Shown here in pieces: positions 49,171 through 61,412 of a stretch of DNA of 64,000 nucleotides. The position numbers and the translations under genes were made by a program. The notes beneath the pieces were generated by a model. The model was not told the origin of the DNA and ran no database searches. It worked only from the letters and a program-made list of their open reading frames with translations. Source of the DNA: Lepisosteus oculatus. Lineage: Eukaryota; Chordata; Actinopteri; Semionotiformes; Lepisosteidae. Location: contig NC_090714.1 in the NCBI RefSeq assembly GCF_040954835.1, forward strand, positions 4,452,501-4,516,500, written 5' to 3'. The first letter of the stretch is position 1. The number at the start of each line of letters is the position of its first letter.

Positions 49171-52100
49171 ATACCTTCTACACCTAGCTAGAAACACCTT
49201 TAAAACATACTAAAGTTAAGGAAACCCAAGACTAAATATTTTCGCTTCCAAGTAAAACTGCTGTTTGAAGAAAACCTTCATCAGCTAAATCTGAAGTGTG
49301 CCAAATTCCCACAAATTTACACAGAACATGCAATGAGTTCATTAATGAACAGTAACTTTAAACCTAATTTTTATCCTCCTTCTACTTTTAGGGCAGAGAT
49401 ATCAAGCCTTTCTGCAGGGCCATGTGTCCTCTGGATTTTCTCAGTTAAAAAGTGGGTCTAATTATTTAATAAACTGCATGTAATACAAGTGCCTTGGCTC
49501 AGAGCTGTTTTCTAAGTTACTGTACCTTTAGTGAAGTGTTCTATAAAAGATAATATTAAATAATATCTTGTATATTTGTGACTTAGAAGATAATTAGGTT
49601 AATTGATCGTCTAACTCAGTTTGGAACAAAATCAGTGGACCCTCGGGGGAAGAGAGTTTGAGAATTATGGCCCATGACACTTGAACATCCTTTTTACAGG
49701 TATTAACTGGTTATTAATCCGCACTTAATATTGCCAAGTAATACAGTGAAAAAAATCTTCCCCTGAGGGCTTAGTTTCAGAAACTAAACTCTGCACTTAG
49801 TGGAAGATTTCAGGAGTAATTTTCTCTTATTAAAAGTCAAACATGCAATCGTAGATGGGTATAATCAAAGTATTTTATTTTTATTTTTAATTTTGTAAAA
49901 ACTTCTTTAGCCCGTCATTTCAACTACATGGCCCCTTTGAAGCTTCTGTTCAAAGATTAGAGGCTTTAAGTCATTTGCTTTTAATAGGCTCCTTCTTGAT
50001 CTTATACCAAGAGGAGACAACAGCGGATTATTGTAACGGAAAATACAGGTTTAATAGCAGAGTCCGATTTACTGCTCAATTCCTTGTCAGTGGGGTTTAT
50101 TTTCATGGGAGAAAACCTATCCTGTCTTTAACATTTAAAAAAAATGAGATGGTCTATTAAATCAATAACAGCAAATTGACTTAAATGGGCTCAGGAAACA
50201 GAACGAAATGACTATTTTGAGCTGGCCAATTAGTTGCTGCAGACATACTGTAAGAAATACAGTCAATTACCAATCTGAATATTTGCTGTGGCTTGGAGTG
50301 TAATTGACCTGACTGGGACAAAAAGCAGAACCCACTAGATGTGCTAGTTAAAAGAAAGTCTTTCCCAGTAATGTAGACCTAGAGCTTCTGTTCAAACTCC
50401 AGCGAGGAGTTGCCCAATTGTTATTAAATCTGTTTTTACTGGTGAGGCCGCATTCTGACCAGGGTAAGTTGCAGACAAACACTTCCTATATGCTACACGG
50501 TTAGGCAATTTGCTCTGCAATAACTGAATGGGTTCAGCAAATTGAGGTGCACACCAGTTTGCTGCTGCACAAACAAGACCTCACCCCCCACCGCTAAAGA
50601 ACTACCCCCTTGACTAAAACTCTGATGTATCCCATGCCAATGCTGGAGCCAATGCTGAAAAAGTCCCCACAGTATGCGCACAATATGGAATGATTTTTTT
50701 GTCTGAAGTCGAGGTATTAATTGTAATGCATCTTGGAGCCACCTGAGGTTTCCCCACCCTTGACTGCAGGGAACTTCACTCATGATGGAACTGTCCTTTG
50801 GAGATTGGTCTGCATTTGTCTGAGCCCTTAGTTGAGCTCTTGTGATCTCATCAAGTCCTCAGCCTTAACATAAATCAACACCCGGGCAGTCCTGAGTGTG
50901 CACAAGAACAAGGACTGTTCCTTTTTAGTGCAATACCTCATATTACCTAATTAAATTAGTGGATTCCATGTGGTTCTCTAACAAGATGAAGGCACAAACC
51001 TTCCATCAGAGTAACCTGACAGGAGGCAAATCAGAGATGGTCTCAAAAGCGCACACAAACAATCCTAGAATCTCCCATTCCTGTCCTGTACTGCCTCCAC
51101 AATTTGGGTAGCTCCCATTTCTTATTCCCATCCCAAACCAAATTGGGAATACATTTATGAACGCACAGCAGGGAACGTGAAGAAAACATCCCACGCATCT
51201 GGAAAAAGAGTCAGTATCCACATCTAAATGGACCCGTTAAGTACTTAGTTATTTTATGTTTTTCTTTGCTATAACATGTACAGTGATGACAGATTCCCAA
51301 ATAATCCAAGGCAGGTGTTCAATGTTACTTGCTTAAATGAACAGCAGTGGGAACTTTCAGACTGGCAAGATAAATACAGTAATACAGAAAATCCTCAAGC
51401 ACATTTGTAAACTGAGCAAGGATCTTAACCGCAGAGATAACACAAAGACAAATGAAAAGGTACTGAATTTGACAAATGGCTTCTGTAGTCTGAGACAAAG
51501 GCCAATTAACTAGCACTTTTGTATACAATAATATAGAATTTTGTTTATACCACATATACTATTGATTGAAAAAAATATACCCAATTTCTATTATCAAGAC
51601 TCTTATTTTTGCATTGTTTTCTATACACCAGAAATACATGATACAATTTGGAGATATAGGGATTTATATTTAAAACTTTTGCCGTCCTTAGCTGTGCATG
51701 TTTTGTATGGGGAGCTAGCAGACTACTGCTCTCACTTCTGTGTCTATCCTATCGATATCCAAACACTGCAGAGGGCATCAGGATGGTGCCCATTCAAAGG
51801 GAGGGGGCGAGCCGGGTGATCAATTCTAGATGTGCCGAGACGCCGTCTGCCCCGTCATTTGTTCGCTGTCAGTTCTGAAGATGAAGGCCATGCCTTCTGA
51901 GAAGTGCCGCTGCAGATAATTGAGATAAACTGCCAGTTTATGAAAGGTGACGCCGAGGGATCACTGCAACAGCCTTGGGGCCAATTTCTGTGCCTTGTTC
52001 TGTCCTTTTACAGCCAAGGAGCCTGTCCAGCCTATCTAGCGTTTTGAAAAGTCAATAATAGCAGTAACCTCTGACAGCAATTCACAGTTTCATGCACCTA

Positions 52101-53979
52101 TCTATCTCATACAACACTGCCTATCTTCTGCATGAAACCAGCCTAACACTGTTTTGCGCAACACAAATAAGGAGTTGACACTCCATTAACCCATAGACAA
52201 ATGCAAGTCAGATCCTATATAAGGTAATCGAAGCCATCTGACATTTGCCAGACACAGACTGAAATAACAGAGATGATCTACAGTATGTCTAAGAAGCATA
52301 TCGCAAGGCAAAAATTAAAGAAGCCCCTTTCTGCATTTCTAATATGCTACATTAATTTAAGAGATAAACATCCACAATGTAAAAGCACTAGAGTATTATT
52401 TATTTTACTCTTTTCATTCAATGTGTTTCCTTTTTTGTGCTGAAATAAATTCTATGGTGATCAGTTAAAATTTTAGCCATTATGTTTTAATATCTCAAGA
52501 GTTTACTGGATAGATCTGCATCTCACAGAACAAAATGACCCTTTTAGCTGTGTGGCTGTGTTACAAAGGACAAGAGATGTTAATGATGAGGGACATCTGA
52601 CAGTGAGTCAATTAGTTTTGATACCAGATGGATTCGATACTGCAACACTTGATTACTGACCTTCGGTTGTCATGACTGACTTTTTGAAGATTCTGATCAA
52701 TATGAATAAAGATTTCTAAATGACAAGCTTGGTTTCTTTTCAGTCAAACTAAGTAGTATAAGGAAAAAACAGAAGACAAGAGAGGAGGCTTTCAGTAAAT
52801 GATTCTCATATCATACATTTGCCTATTTGTGTCCTGAAAATGCAATTCTGACTGTTAAAACCTTTTTCCCCAAATAATTTTTAACCTCCAAGGCACAGAC
52901 CTCATTCCCAAAAGGAAATTGTATCCAGAGTTAGATCAATGTTGCAACTCCCATGTGTGCAAATTTCAGTCAGATACTCCCTATATCACATCTTTATTAC
53001 CCATCTGGCACCATTAAAAGAAAAACTCTTGATGACCCACTGAGCATCTATTTAATCATAAGAAGTGTTTTATGGTTATTTTTAGAGCCTACGACCATAC
53101 GCCTGCCTGTTTGTGAAGAACTGAGAATTATAACTTGAGAAATTAGGAGTTATTCACCCCTAATACATACATTTACAGACTTTTCAGTAAAATTACAATG
53201 ACTAATGTGCCGAGTTTCATATATATCCAAAAACTATGTTGATATTTTCATGGTATCTCTTGGTCTGACATGGAATGACCCTGATCACAAAGTATATATG
53301 CATTTTTAAATATCCAAATACTATTGTGATGTCCAATCCTGCTTAAAAGATTTTCTTAACCAAATTTGTCCTTTAATTCCCAGGAAGACAGTGGACTACT
53401 GAATATCTATATCCATGTGGACACAGTGAAACATTTTAAAATCTTGAAACACATTTCTAAGGGTTTCACTGACTCCCAAAAAAAAGTCTGCTGCAGTACT
53501 AAATTAACACCCATTGTACTCCTTATAAGAAAATCTTAAACACAGAAACGCTGGGAGGTGACAAGGATGAGACTTGTCCTTATCTGTCCCTGCATAGCCA
53601 TCCATATAGAGATAACACTGCTACAATAAAACAGTACATGAATGTTTACTGAATTACTGCAATACAATAACAAGGATAAAAACCAATGCATATAAACAAC
53701 TATCAGAAGTGTTTCCTGTCGATAACAGGGGAAACGATAAATTCAAATTGTAACAATCTGTGCACCCATCATTAATCTCTATTGTGAATCTACATTAGTT
53801 TACATGACATAGTCCATATTCAGAACTGCTGTCTCTGAAGCTTAAAGGACAAGAGCAAAATAAAAAATAATCCAAGAACCGAACTGAATAGTCAGAGTGA
53901 GAGTAGCAATGTTAGATCCAAAATCTTTTGCTGTCCCCTGCTAGAACATGGCATCTGTCCTACATTCAACATTCATCAT
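49171..53979. other. Intergenic, no recognised feature
   Basis: No gene or repeat family is supported. The segment at about 51800-52000 is less AT-rich than its flanks but unidentified. Confidence 0.5.
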
Positions 53980-53999
53980 TTACAGCTGCTTCCGCCGAT

Positions 54000-54800
54000 T
54001 TTGAAATGGCACATTAATCCGGTGCTTTTCGGTCAGCTGGAAAGGAGGTTGTAAAGACGTGACATAGCTGCACGTCACTGCGCAATTACATGGGAATTCA
54101 CTTGTGCACCAACTCCCCGGGCACGGACGCCACTTACTTTCACAGTGAACGGCAAAATACGTCACAGAGCAGCAGTCACTGATAGAACAATGCACACCAC
54201 AGTGCCATGCACAAGAACCCCACAGAACAAAGGAGAAACTATTTCACCTTAATACTGTACATTTCTCCATTGTCAAAAGCCCGATAAAAGCACAATTCTT
54301 GTTTAATATTCTCGTGGTCTAGGAACCAAACAGGTGATAAAAGAGGGGGGCGGATGGAGCAATCGAGCACACTGTAGCCACAGCAATATAGTCAACAGGC
54401 ACTAAAGGTAGTTGCAACAGCAGTCTCTGGCGTTTCCTTCTCAATCGAGCGCTTTTCGAATCTTCTTCATATTGGGAGAATGCCGTCAGATACACAACCC
54501 CTCGGTCTGATTCTATCTTTATCGCTCCGAAAAATGTAATTAGCAAGTCACACTGAAAATGTCCCTGGCATGCTGTCAGTGTTATTAATGAGGCTGTTCA
54601 GATTCTTCCCACTTGGGACGCCAACCGTCTCCGAATTTGTGCTGCCAAGAGCGCTCCGGATTGGAAAAGCTGTCGACTGCGGTTCCCAACAGCTGCATTA
54701 CAACCCATGAAAATGACAGCGCTGTACTGGGAAAAGGGATGTGTCGTGTTGCCTTCTTAGAAAGCCGGCCTCGTCTCCGGATAGAACGAGGCTGGGGGGG
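54000..54800. promoter_or_regulatory. CpG-elevated patch, possible promoter or enhancer
   Basis: CpG is denser here than in the surrounding 10 kb, mostly at 54400-54790. CGTCA half-sites occur at 54073-54077 and 54160-54164, and a reverse CCAAT (ATTGG) at 54660-54664. Reverse-strand frames (135 codons at 54585-54992) show no domain. It could be the 5' end of an unseen transcript or an unidentified GC-rich repeat. Confidence 0.2.
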
Positions 54801-57028
54801 TAGGGAAGAAAGGAAGAGATTGCACACAGAGGTGACAAAGAGATGCGAGCCTTTGACATCTGCATTCCAAAACACCTCGCCAATCACAAAGGTCATGTAG
54901 CTGTGGGTCAATAATAGTTTATTACTACTGGAGCACTCCCTTGGAACCCTGGGGCAGAATGCTCTCTGTGACACAACAAGCGCACTCTGCAATCAAACCT
55001 ATTAATTAACATACGGAGGCAGTCCGCACATGGCACAGGGGCAGAGACAAATAGCTTGCAGCTGTGTTGCTCTTTAAATAAAGACACTGGCACTGGCACA
55101 AGCTGTAAGCTGGTGTAGGTCAGGCAGCATTGTGGAAAAAGCCGGGTGACGAGTTCAAAAGTCTCAAAGAGGGAGCTAGTTGCGACGGTCCCAGGCAGAA
55201 GAGAAGAACCGGATCCAAGACAAGGAGGGAACCACTCAGACAAACTAGAAAAGTCACCTGGAGCAATGAAACAGTGGGATCACAACACTATATCCAGCCA
55301 TTCCTGGTGCAGATGGGGGAAACTACAGCATTCCATAGTTTATGTGCTCTGTTTTGTGTTTGGATTTATTCTGCATTCTGCCTCTAAGTTGACCATCCAA
55401 ATGGGTCAGCAATCAGTATGTACTGACAGCAGCCCTACATCAATGGCTAAGGTGGTACTCACACACTATTAGAATAAATAAGATTGTTCACCACACCCAT
55501 TGCTGTATCCCATTCACTTAGCCCTGCGATCCTTCTGATGACCCTTTTATAAGGGGCTGAACAGGCTCTTGGCTCCATGCAAGCAAACATCATCTTTCTC
55601 CAGCAGTAATGGCTAAGGAATGCTGGGCATGTTAAGCTTGGACCTTACTTCTTTGTGTTGCATCTTGGATCGCTCACATGACAAGAAACCCTTTCAGATC
55701 CAGAACAGATTAACACCCTTTGGGAATAAAAGTCTAACAAAAATGGATTTGAGATTGATGTTTCGCATGAAGAAATCTTTATTCAATGCCTGCCTACAAC
55801 ACAAGACAAATGTCAAAGATGCGTTTTTTAACCAACAGACTCTTCCTCTCTTCCATCCCCAAATTTACAACACCTTATTTAATCAGTATGACACTCCCGT
55901 ATCGTACTGCATGGTCTGCTGACACGATCACCAGTCAGGCCATAGCCTCCTTCTCCAGCTGGCCCTGCTCTGTCCATTCAAAATGGGATGTCACTCCCAG
56001 CAACGGTCTTTAGGGAGCAAAAGAGAGAGCAGGCTTCCAACACATACTTTGCATCCTTCACTAAAAGTTGTAAAATCAGCCTGGCGTGGAAGTTGTGGGT
56101 GCTTTGCTGAGTGCGAGGCTGAGTTCTTCTCGAGGGGAGCCCTGTCCAAGCATTTCATTTAGAAGGGATAGGCAGAGGTGCGTGAAGAACTGGGTTTGTT
56201 GGAGAAGGAGCCTAAGTTAGACACTTCTCCCAACTACATCAAAAGACAAATGGCAGAGTTTAGGTGCTATCCAGAAATTAGGGATAGGGTAACAACCGTC
56301 GGGCTGCATGCTGACAAGTACAGGCCTCATGCTACTGGACATCAGCACGAAGCGGGACAGTCTTCAACCCCAAGATTTCGCAGCTCCCAGACCCAGTCCG
56401 CGAACCGAGAAAATTGTTTGCTGGATTTGCTGGAGCGTACACAAAAATTGCACTCAACTCAAAGACACGACTTTGTAGTACCCTTAGCCTTTATTAACTC
56501 CCACCTCCCCAGATACACTCCTTTTAATCACCTTCCCTGCAACACCTACAGTACTTATAAGTTGAGGGGTTAACAAAGAAAAAAGAGCTTATTTGGTTTG
56601 GTGAGATTGAGATTTACAACAGGCAAGCCATGGGTGCAGATGACAAATTTGTTTTGGATAAAGTCCTCATGCTGAATATGAGTGAGATGAAGTCTCGTGT
56701 GCCACAAGCGGCATGCGCCCTGTGATACAATAAGTCACTGCAAAGACAATTTAATCCATCAGAGTTTCACCCTTCTGTTTTTCCATGTAGTGAACAGAGA
56801 GCCTCAACTGAAAGCACTGTGTGGACGCTCAAGAAACAAAACAAACTGCATTTGTAAGTGAGCAAAAAAAAATCAATTAAAGAAATCCCAGACTTCAGCT
56901 CAATGTGGAAATACAGTCCAATACACCTGATACTTCTGAATTGCTAAGAACTATAGAGCATAAATTAACTAGCCGAGCCCAGCAAGTCACTTGTGTTGAT
57001 ATTACTGAGCTAGATTCTCGAGAGAAAT
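54801..57028. other. Intergenic, unrecognised frames
   Basis: Frames of 100-131 codons (for example 56178-56573) show no recognisable domain. No gene call is made. Confidence 0.45.
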
Positions 57029-57280
57029 ATGCTGCCACTTCATCAAGTGGCATTTGGTATAATTAAAGAATTTAATAACAGAAATAGCAAAAGGTACTTA
57101 TTGGTATGCATCATATGTAGTGAGGGGGAAAATGAAATGGCTAATCAGTTCACTGCAAGAGTCCATACTTCAACGATGCAGAAGCACTTCAGTAATAAGC
57201 ACCAGACCTTCAGAAACAATGGTAACGTCAGGAAAAGACTCTTTTCAGCCACCAAGCTGGAGACGTTCCCACCCAGATAA
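57029..57280 (+). pseudogene. Possible BED zinc-finger relic of a hAT transposase
   Basis: The 83-codon frame contains a Cys-x2-Cys pair (CIIC, about residues 28-31), and after about 25 residues the stretch HTSTMQKHFSNKH. This resembles the BED-finger ending (T-x-L-x-x-H-L-x-x-K-H) found in hAT transposases and some host genes. The aromatic residue usually found before the cysteines is not clearly in frame. No transposase catalytic or dimerisation domain was recognised nearby. It is most likely a decayed transposon fragment and may be chance. Confidence 0.3.
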
Positions 57281-58909
57281 CATACTCAACTGACTCATTA
57301 AGATCAGCACATACTCTAACACTGGGGTGAGCTCTGCTAGATAAACAGATTTACCTTTTTCTCATCGCTTCAGGGAAGAAACACGTTGCAGAAGATGCAA
57401 GTGGAAATTATGTGGAAGTGTATTTGAAGCTGAGAAGAGCCGTTGAAGGCGTTGCCTGGACTTCTTTGAAGATACGGCTATGTCAATGAGATGCTTGCAC
57501 ACAAATGCACGAGATGGGTCAAATAGCTACTTTTAGTTCTTTGAGCAGGCTGTAACATTCATAAAACACTGACAATGGCCTTGCCACTTAATTCATCTGG
57601 ATAGTCTTGCTTTATAAATGAAATGAAAGTGTGGCTTTTGAGGAACAAGTTTAAAACAAAACTGATAGAAACAGCAAAAGCAGAAGTGTTTTTCCTCTTA
57701 ATGCTTTTATGCGTTTTGACATCTTGGGCAGCTTTTAACAACAGCTTAAGTTTTTTCTCTGAATCTTTGCTGCAGACAAACGGGAATTCTTTGTCAAGTA
57801 AAAGCCAGGGACAAAGTCAAACGACTGGTTGAAAGTTTCTGAAAAGCACCGAAGCTACAGTTTAAGGTCTTCTATTGAAAGGTTCTTTAAAATAAACCGG
57901 CAAAGGACTTTTGAAGCTATTAGAAAGCAGAGAGCTTTCTCACAACTGCTCTATATATCCATCAAGCTCTCTGAAATTGGCCAGAGATATGCACAATGAC
58001 AATGCTTTAATCCTTTGTGCTGAAGGACAAGCTTAACACTGCCAATTTGAAACTGAGATGTCAAGCTGGTCCAGTTCTTATCCTTTTATAAAGGGCATTT
58101 GACCAACATACTGAATGACACAATCCAGTGCAATGGCATACTTTGCAACCAATACTTTCAAAAAGCATTATGATTAATATGATATTGCATTTTTAGCATA
58201 TACTGCACATAATTGGTAAATAACAAGTAATTTGGTTCTAATTGCTAAAATATCAGTGAAGTTATTTGGCTCAGAATTACTGTATTTGTAGAATTGAAAT
58301 TCTTTAAAATGCATTTTTCTAGTTATAAATTAAACATCTGAACTAGTTTCCAAACAGTGGTGTTTTTACTCAGTAAAATATATCTAATGACTGCCCACAA
58401 AGTTAATATCATATTACATATGATAAGAATTGTATCATACATTAGCATTTCATAGATAAACAAAACAGTAATTTATGTAAAAAGAAAGGGTTCCTACTGT
58501 ATTACGGTGTACATTTTTTCACTTGGCTCTGGTCTAACTCGCATCAATCAGAGAAACTAAGCTTAAATAATTTGGTCTGTGTACTCCAAATTCCTGCAGA
58601 TTGGAAGGAACTGTACACAAAGGGTGGGGGGTCTGTACCCACAACTCTGAACAAAATATATCTGGCCCCAGAGCTTCTTACACCAAGACATAATTGAGCT
58701 TCCTAATAATGCCATTGATAAAGATCAGCTCCCTTCTACTTTCTAGCAATTTAAAACCCTGCTTTACCCAAAGCAAAATGACAGTAAAAAAGTACCAGTG
58801 ATTTTGAGATAGAAACAAGTAGAGGCCAAAAAATCATGGATGTCTAATCACTAACGTTTGCATAATAACCATCATGGGCTGGGACTGCATAATGACCTGA
58901 TTTTAAAAA
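57281..58909. other. Intergenic, no recognised feature
   Basis: No gene or repeat family is recognised. Confidence 0.5.
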
Positions 58910-59173
58910 TACATTTACCCCGGTGTCCTTGCCAATCATGGCCTCCTAATAATCCCCCTCTATGAATTGGCTTCATTACTCTGCTCTCCTCCCCACTGAG
59001 AGCTGGTGTGTGGTGAGTGTACTGGAGCACTATGGCTGCCGTCGCATCATCCAGGTGGGGCTGCACATTGGTGGTGGTGAAGGGGAGTCCCCATTACCTG
59101 TAAAGTGCTTTGAGTGGAGTGTCCAGAAAAGCACTATATAAGTGTAAGCAATTATTATTATATTATTATTATT
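58910..59173 (+). mobile_element. 5S-derived SINE, 3' half only
   Basis: It starts inside the body (CCGGTGTCCTTGCCAATCAT) and continues through CTCTCCTCCCCACTGAGAGC, ATGGCTGCCGTCGCATCATC and GGGGAGTCCCCATTACCTGT. The tail is GAGTGTCCAGAAAAGCACTA, then TATAAGTGTAAGC and an ATT repeat. The 5' truncation is typical of retroposed copies. It is closely similar to the tail of the copy at 18668-19231. Confidence 0.85.
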
Positions 59174-61249
59174 CCATGGAATTAATCTAGCAAAGACAAT
59201 TCATTCCAACGTACAGCAGACATGAGGGGTTTGCCATTCATGAAAAACGAAAAGCCCCAGGTGCTTTCAAATGTTATTTCTTAGCTGCTGGAGGGTCTAA
59301 GAAAGTCCCAGAAAATGACAGGCTTGAGGATACTTTCTAGGAAACCATAAATGGAAGATCCATTAAATTTTTTTCATAGTTATTCTGTGACATTATCTGC
59401 TGAAACATTTCTTTTTGAGTTTAGAATGCCAGGATTTTTAAATGTAAATTGTCTACAGACGGTGGCTTTCTATGCACACCTAAGTAGTAATGGCAATAAG
59501 ACATCTGATTTTAAACCCTCCATTGACTTATTTTTAAACAACACGAATATCAGTTCCCTGCTTGTGCTCTCAGCAATTCAGGTTTTAGTTAATTTCACCC
59601 CTATTAACCAAAAACATTTGTATGGATTGCATACAGTCTATTAGCACGCTACCTCCTCAGGAGGCAACTTTCCAAGGTGAAAAGTGTATCCAAAACATGT
59701 CTTCATTCTTAAGAGGCAGTTTAAAAAAAGGTGGCTATGGTCTTTAAAAGAGCAAAAACCAAAACAGATGAGGTAAGATATCGATACCAGTTGGCGACAA
59801 AAGCATAGGTTTGCCTGATATCCATAAAACATGTTGTTTTATCTATGTTTGATCTATGTACCCAGCTGCCTGTGTGGATTTCTGCCAGATCACGTTTAGC
59901 ACTGGAGGATGAGAAAACGTTTACTAAAATGAGCTCTATTCTTTTTCCCCTTCCCTCTAGTGATCAGTGATGGCTTTGTAACGGCTTTTGATATCTTTAC
60001 ATAAGACTTTCACAGCACTCTGCAGCGGGCGAGCTTTCCCGCTGAGGGAATGGAGGCAGGGTCAGAGGGTGATCGCGTCTTCTTTGGACTGACCTTGATT
60101 GGGAGAGACAATCCCATACAACTTCCCTTCCCACACTGCATGTGTGGCAAATCGGAGATTACGTAGGTGACTGCAATTCGGGCTCTCCTCTAGGCGGAAC
60201 TGGCAACACTCTGGGAGAGGCCTTACACAGATGATGTCAAAAAAGGAGATGTCGGGTTCGAGTACATCACAAATAACCACAGCTACGTGATGTCATGAAC
60301 ACCGACACTGTAGCCGCTGTAATATTGTCAGAAAAAGAGCCTTTGACATTTGCAAAGCAATGTGAGTTCCTCCCTGGTGGTGGACCATGTGACAGTCTGG
60401 GCCTGTTCTACATACTGACGCTGATCCTACGGTCTCTAAGACTCTGGGTCCTAAGACAGCCACCCACACCTTCCCTGAGGATGTAGCCAGGCTCCTGGAG
60501 CTCTGCCTGGGCCTGCTGATTCCCCACCCTTCCAATTCCCACCTCCCACAAGTTCCTTCCAGGAGGGTCTCAGAGCCTTGTCGATACCAAACCAATAATA
60601 TAACGCTAACAAAAAAGCTTACAAATCAGAGAAGACTACTGTATGTGCTGTTTTGTTTGTTCAACTACTCGTATCTAAAAATTCAAATAAGTTGTTAAAG
60701 GAGACCAATCACACAAGAAGTCAATCTCAAGAACACGGGTGACCACGAGTCTTCCAGAGGTCTATTGCCCTTCTAAAACTGCCACTGATTTGCAGCCCAC
60801 AAATAATAGAAAGCCCATTTGAAAATTGCCCCATCTTGTTTTCAGTCAAACACGGCAACAAAGCTGTCAATGACATGTCACTTCAAAACATCTTCTACTG
60901 AAAGGTGCACTTAATTCCAAGGTATTCCGAAATGACAGAAACTCAAGACGACAATCACGCACAAAGAATCACATTCATTTATAGCAATAATTAATGCTAC
61001 ATTGACGAAAGCATTATACTCGGTGTCAAACTGTATTACAGCACAGGATGCAAAGCTGATTAGCTTTGCTATATTTCTCACTCAGCCAGTTTTGTTACAC
61101 TACAAATCAATTAAAAACTTGCCTAAAGCTAGACATAATTGAAATGATCGATCCAGGAAAACGTGTATTCACACGAAAAATGTTGTTTCACCAGAAATGC
61201 TTGGACAAAAAGCATTAGGAGCTGTGAACAGGCTCAAAACCTACTGAAA
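59174..61249. other. Intergenic, no recognised feature
   Basis: No gene is supported. The segment 60000-60600 is less AT-rich, with overlapping short frames and no domains. Confidence 0.5.
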
Positions 61250-61412
61250 GGCATTTTACACAAAGGGTTGTGGGAGTCTGGAACAAGAGACTCACGTTGT
61301 TAAAACTAATCAACCAGTACTTCTTACAAGAAACAGCAGGATAAGATCTTCTGACCATTATCTTTGTAGCAAAAAAGCTAGATGGGTTGAATGGCCTCTT
61401 ATTTTCTCATGA
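61250..61412 (+). mobile_element. LINE 3'-end-like fragment
   Basis: GGTTGTGGGAGTCTGGAACA reads VVGVWN in one frame, as in the C-terminal region of CR1-type LINE reverse transcriptases. It is followed by AAGAAACAGCAGGATAAGAT and AGCTAGATGGGTTGAATGGC-CTC. The fragment at 33761-33907 is the reverse-strand counterpart. The clade assignment is tentative. Confidence 0.6.

Noticed and set aside
54585..55243. Reverse-strand ORFs of 135 and 111 codons
   Set aside because: No domain, and overlapping frames on both strands. The CpG-elevated composition explains the lack of stops.
56178..56573. 131-codon forward ORF
   Set aside because: No recognisable domain or splice context. It could not be distinguished from chance.
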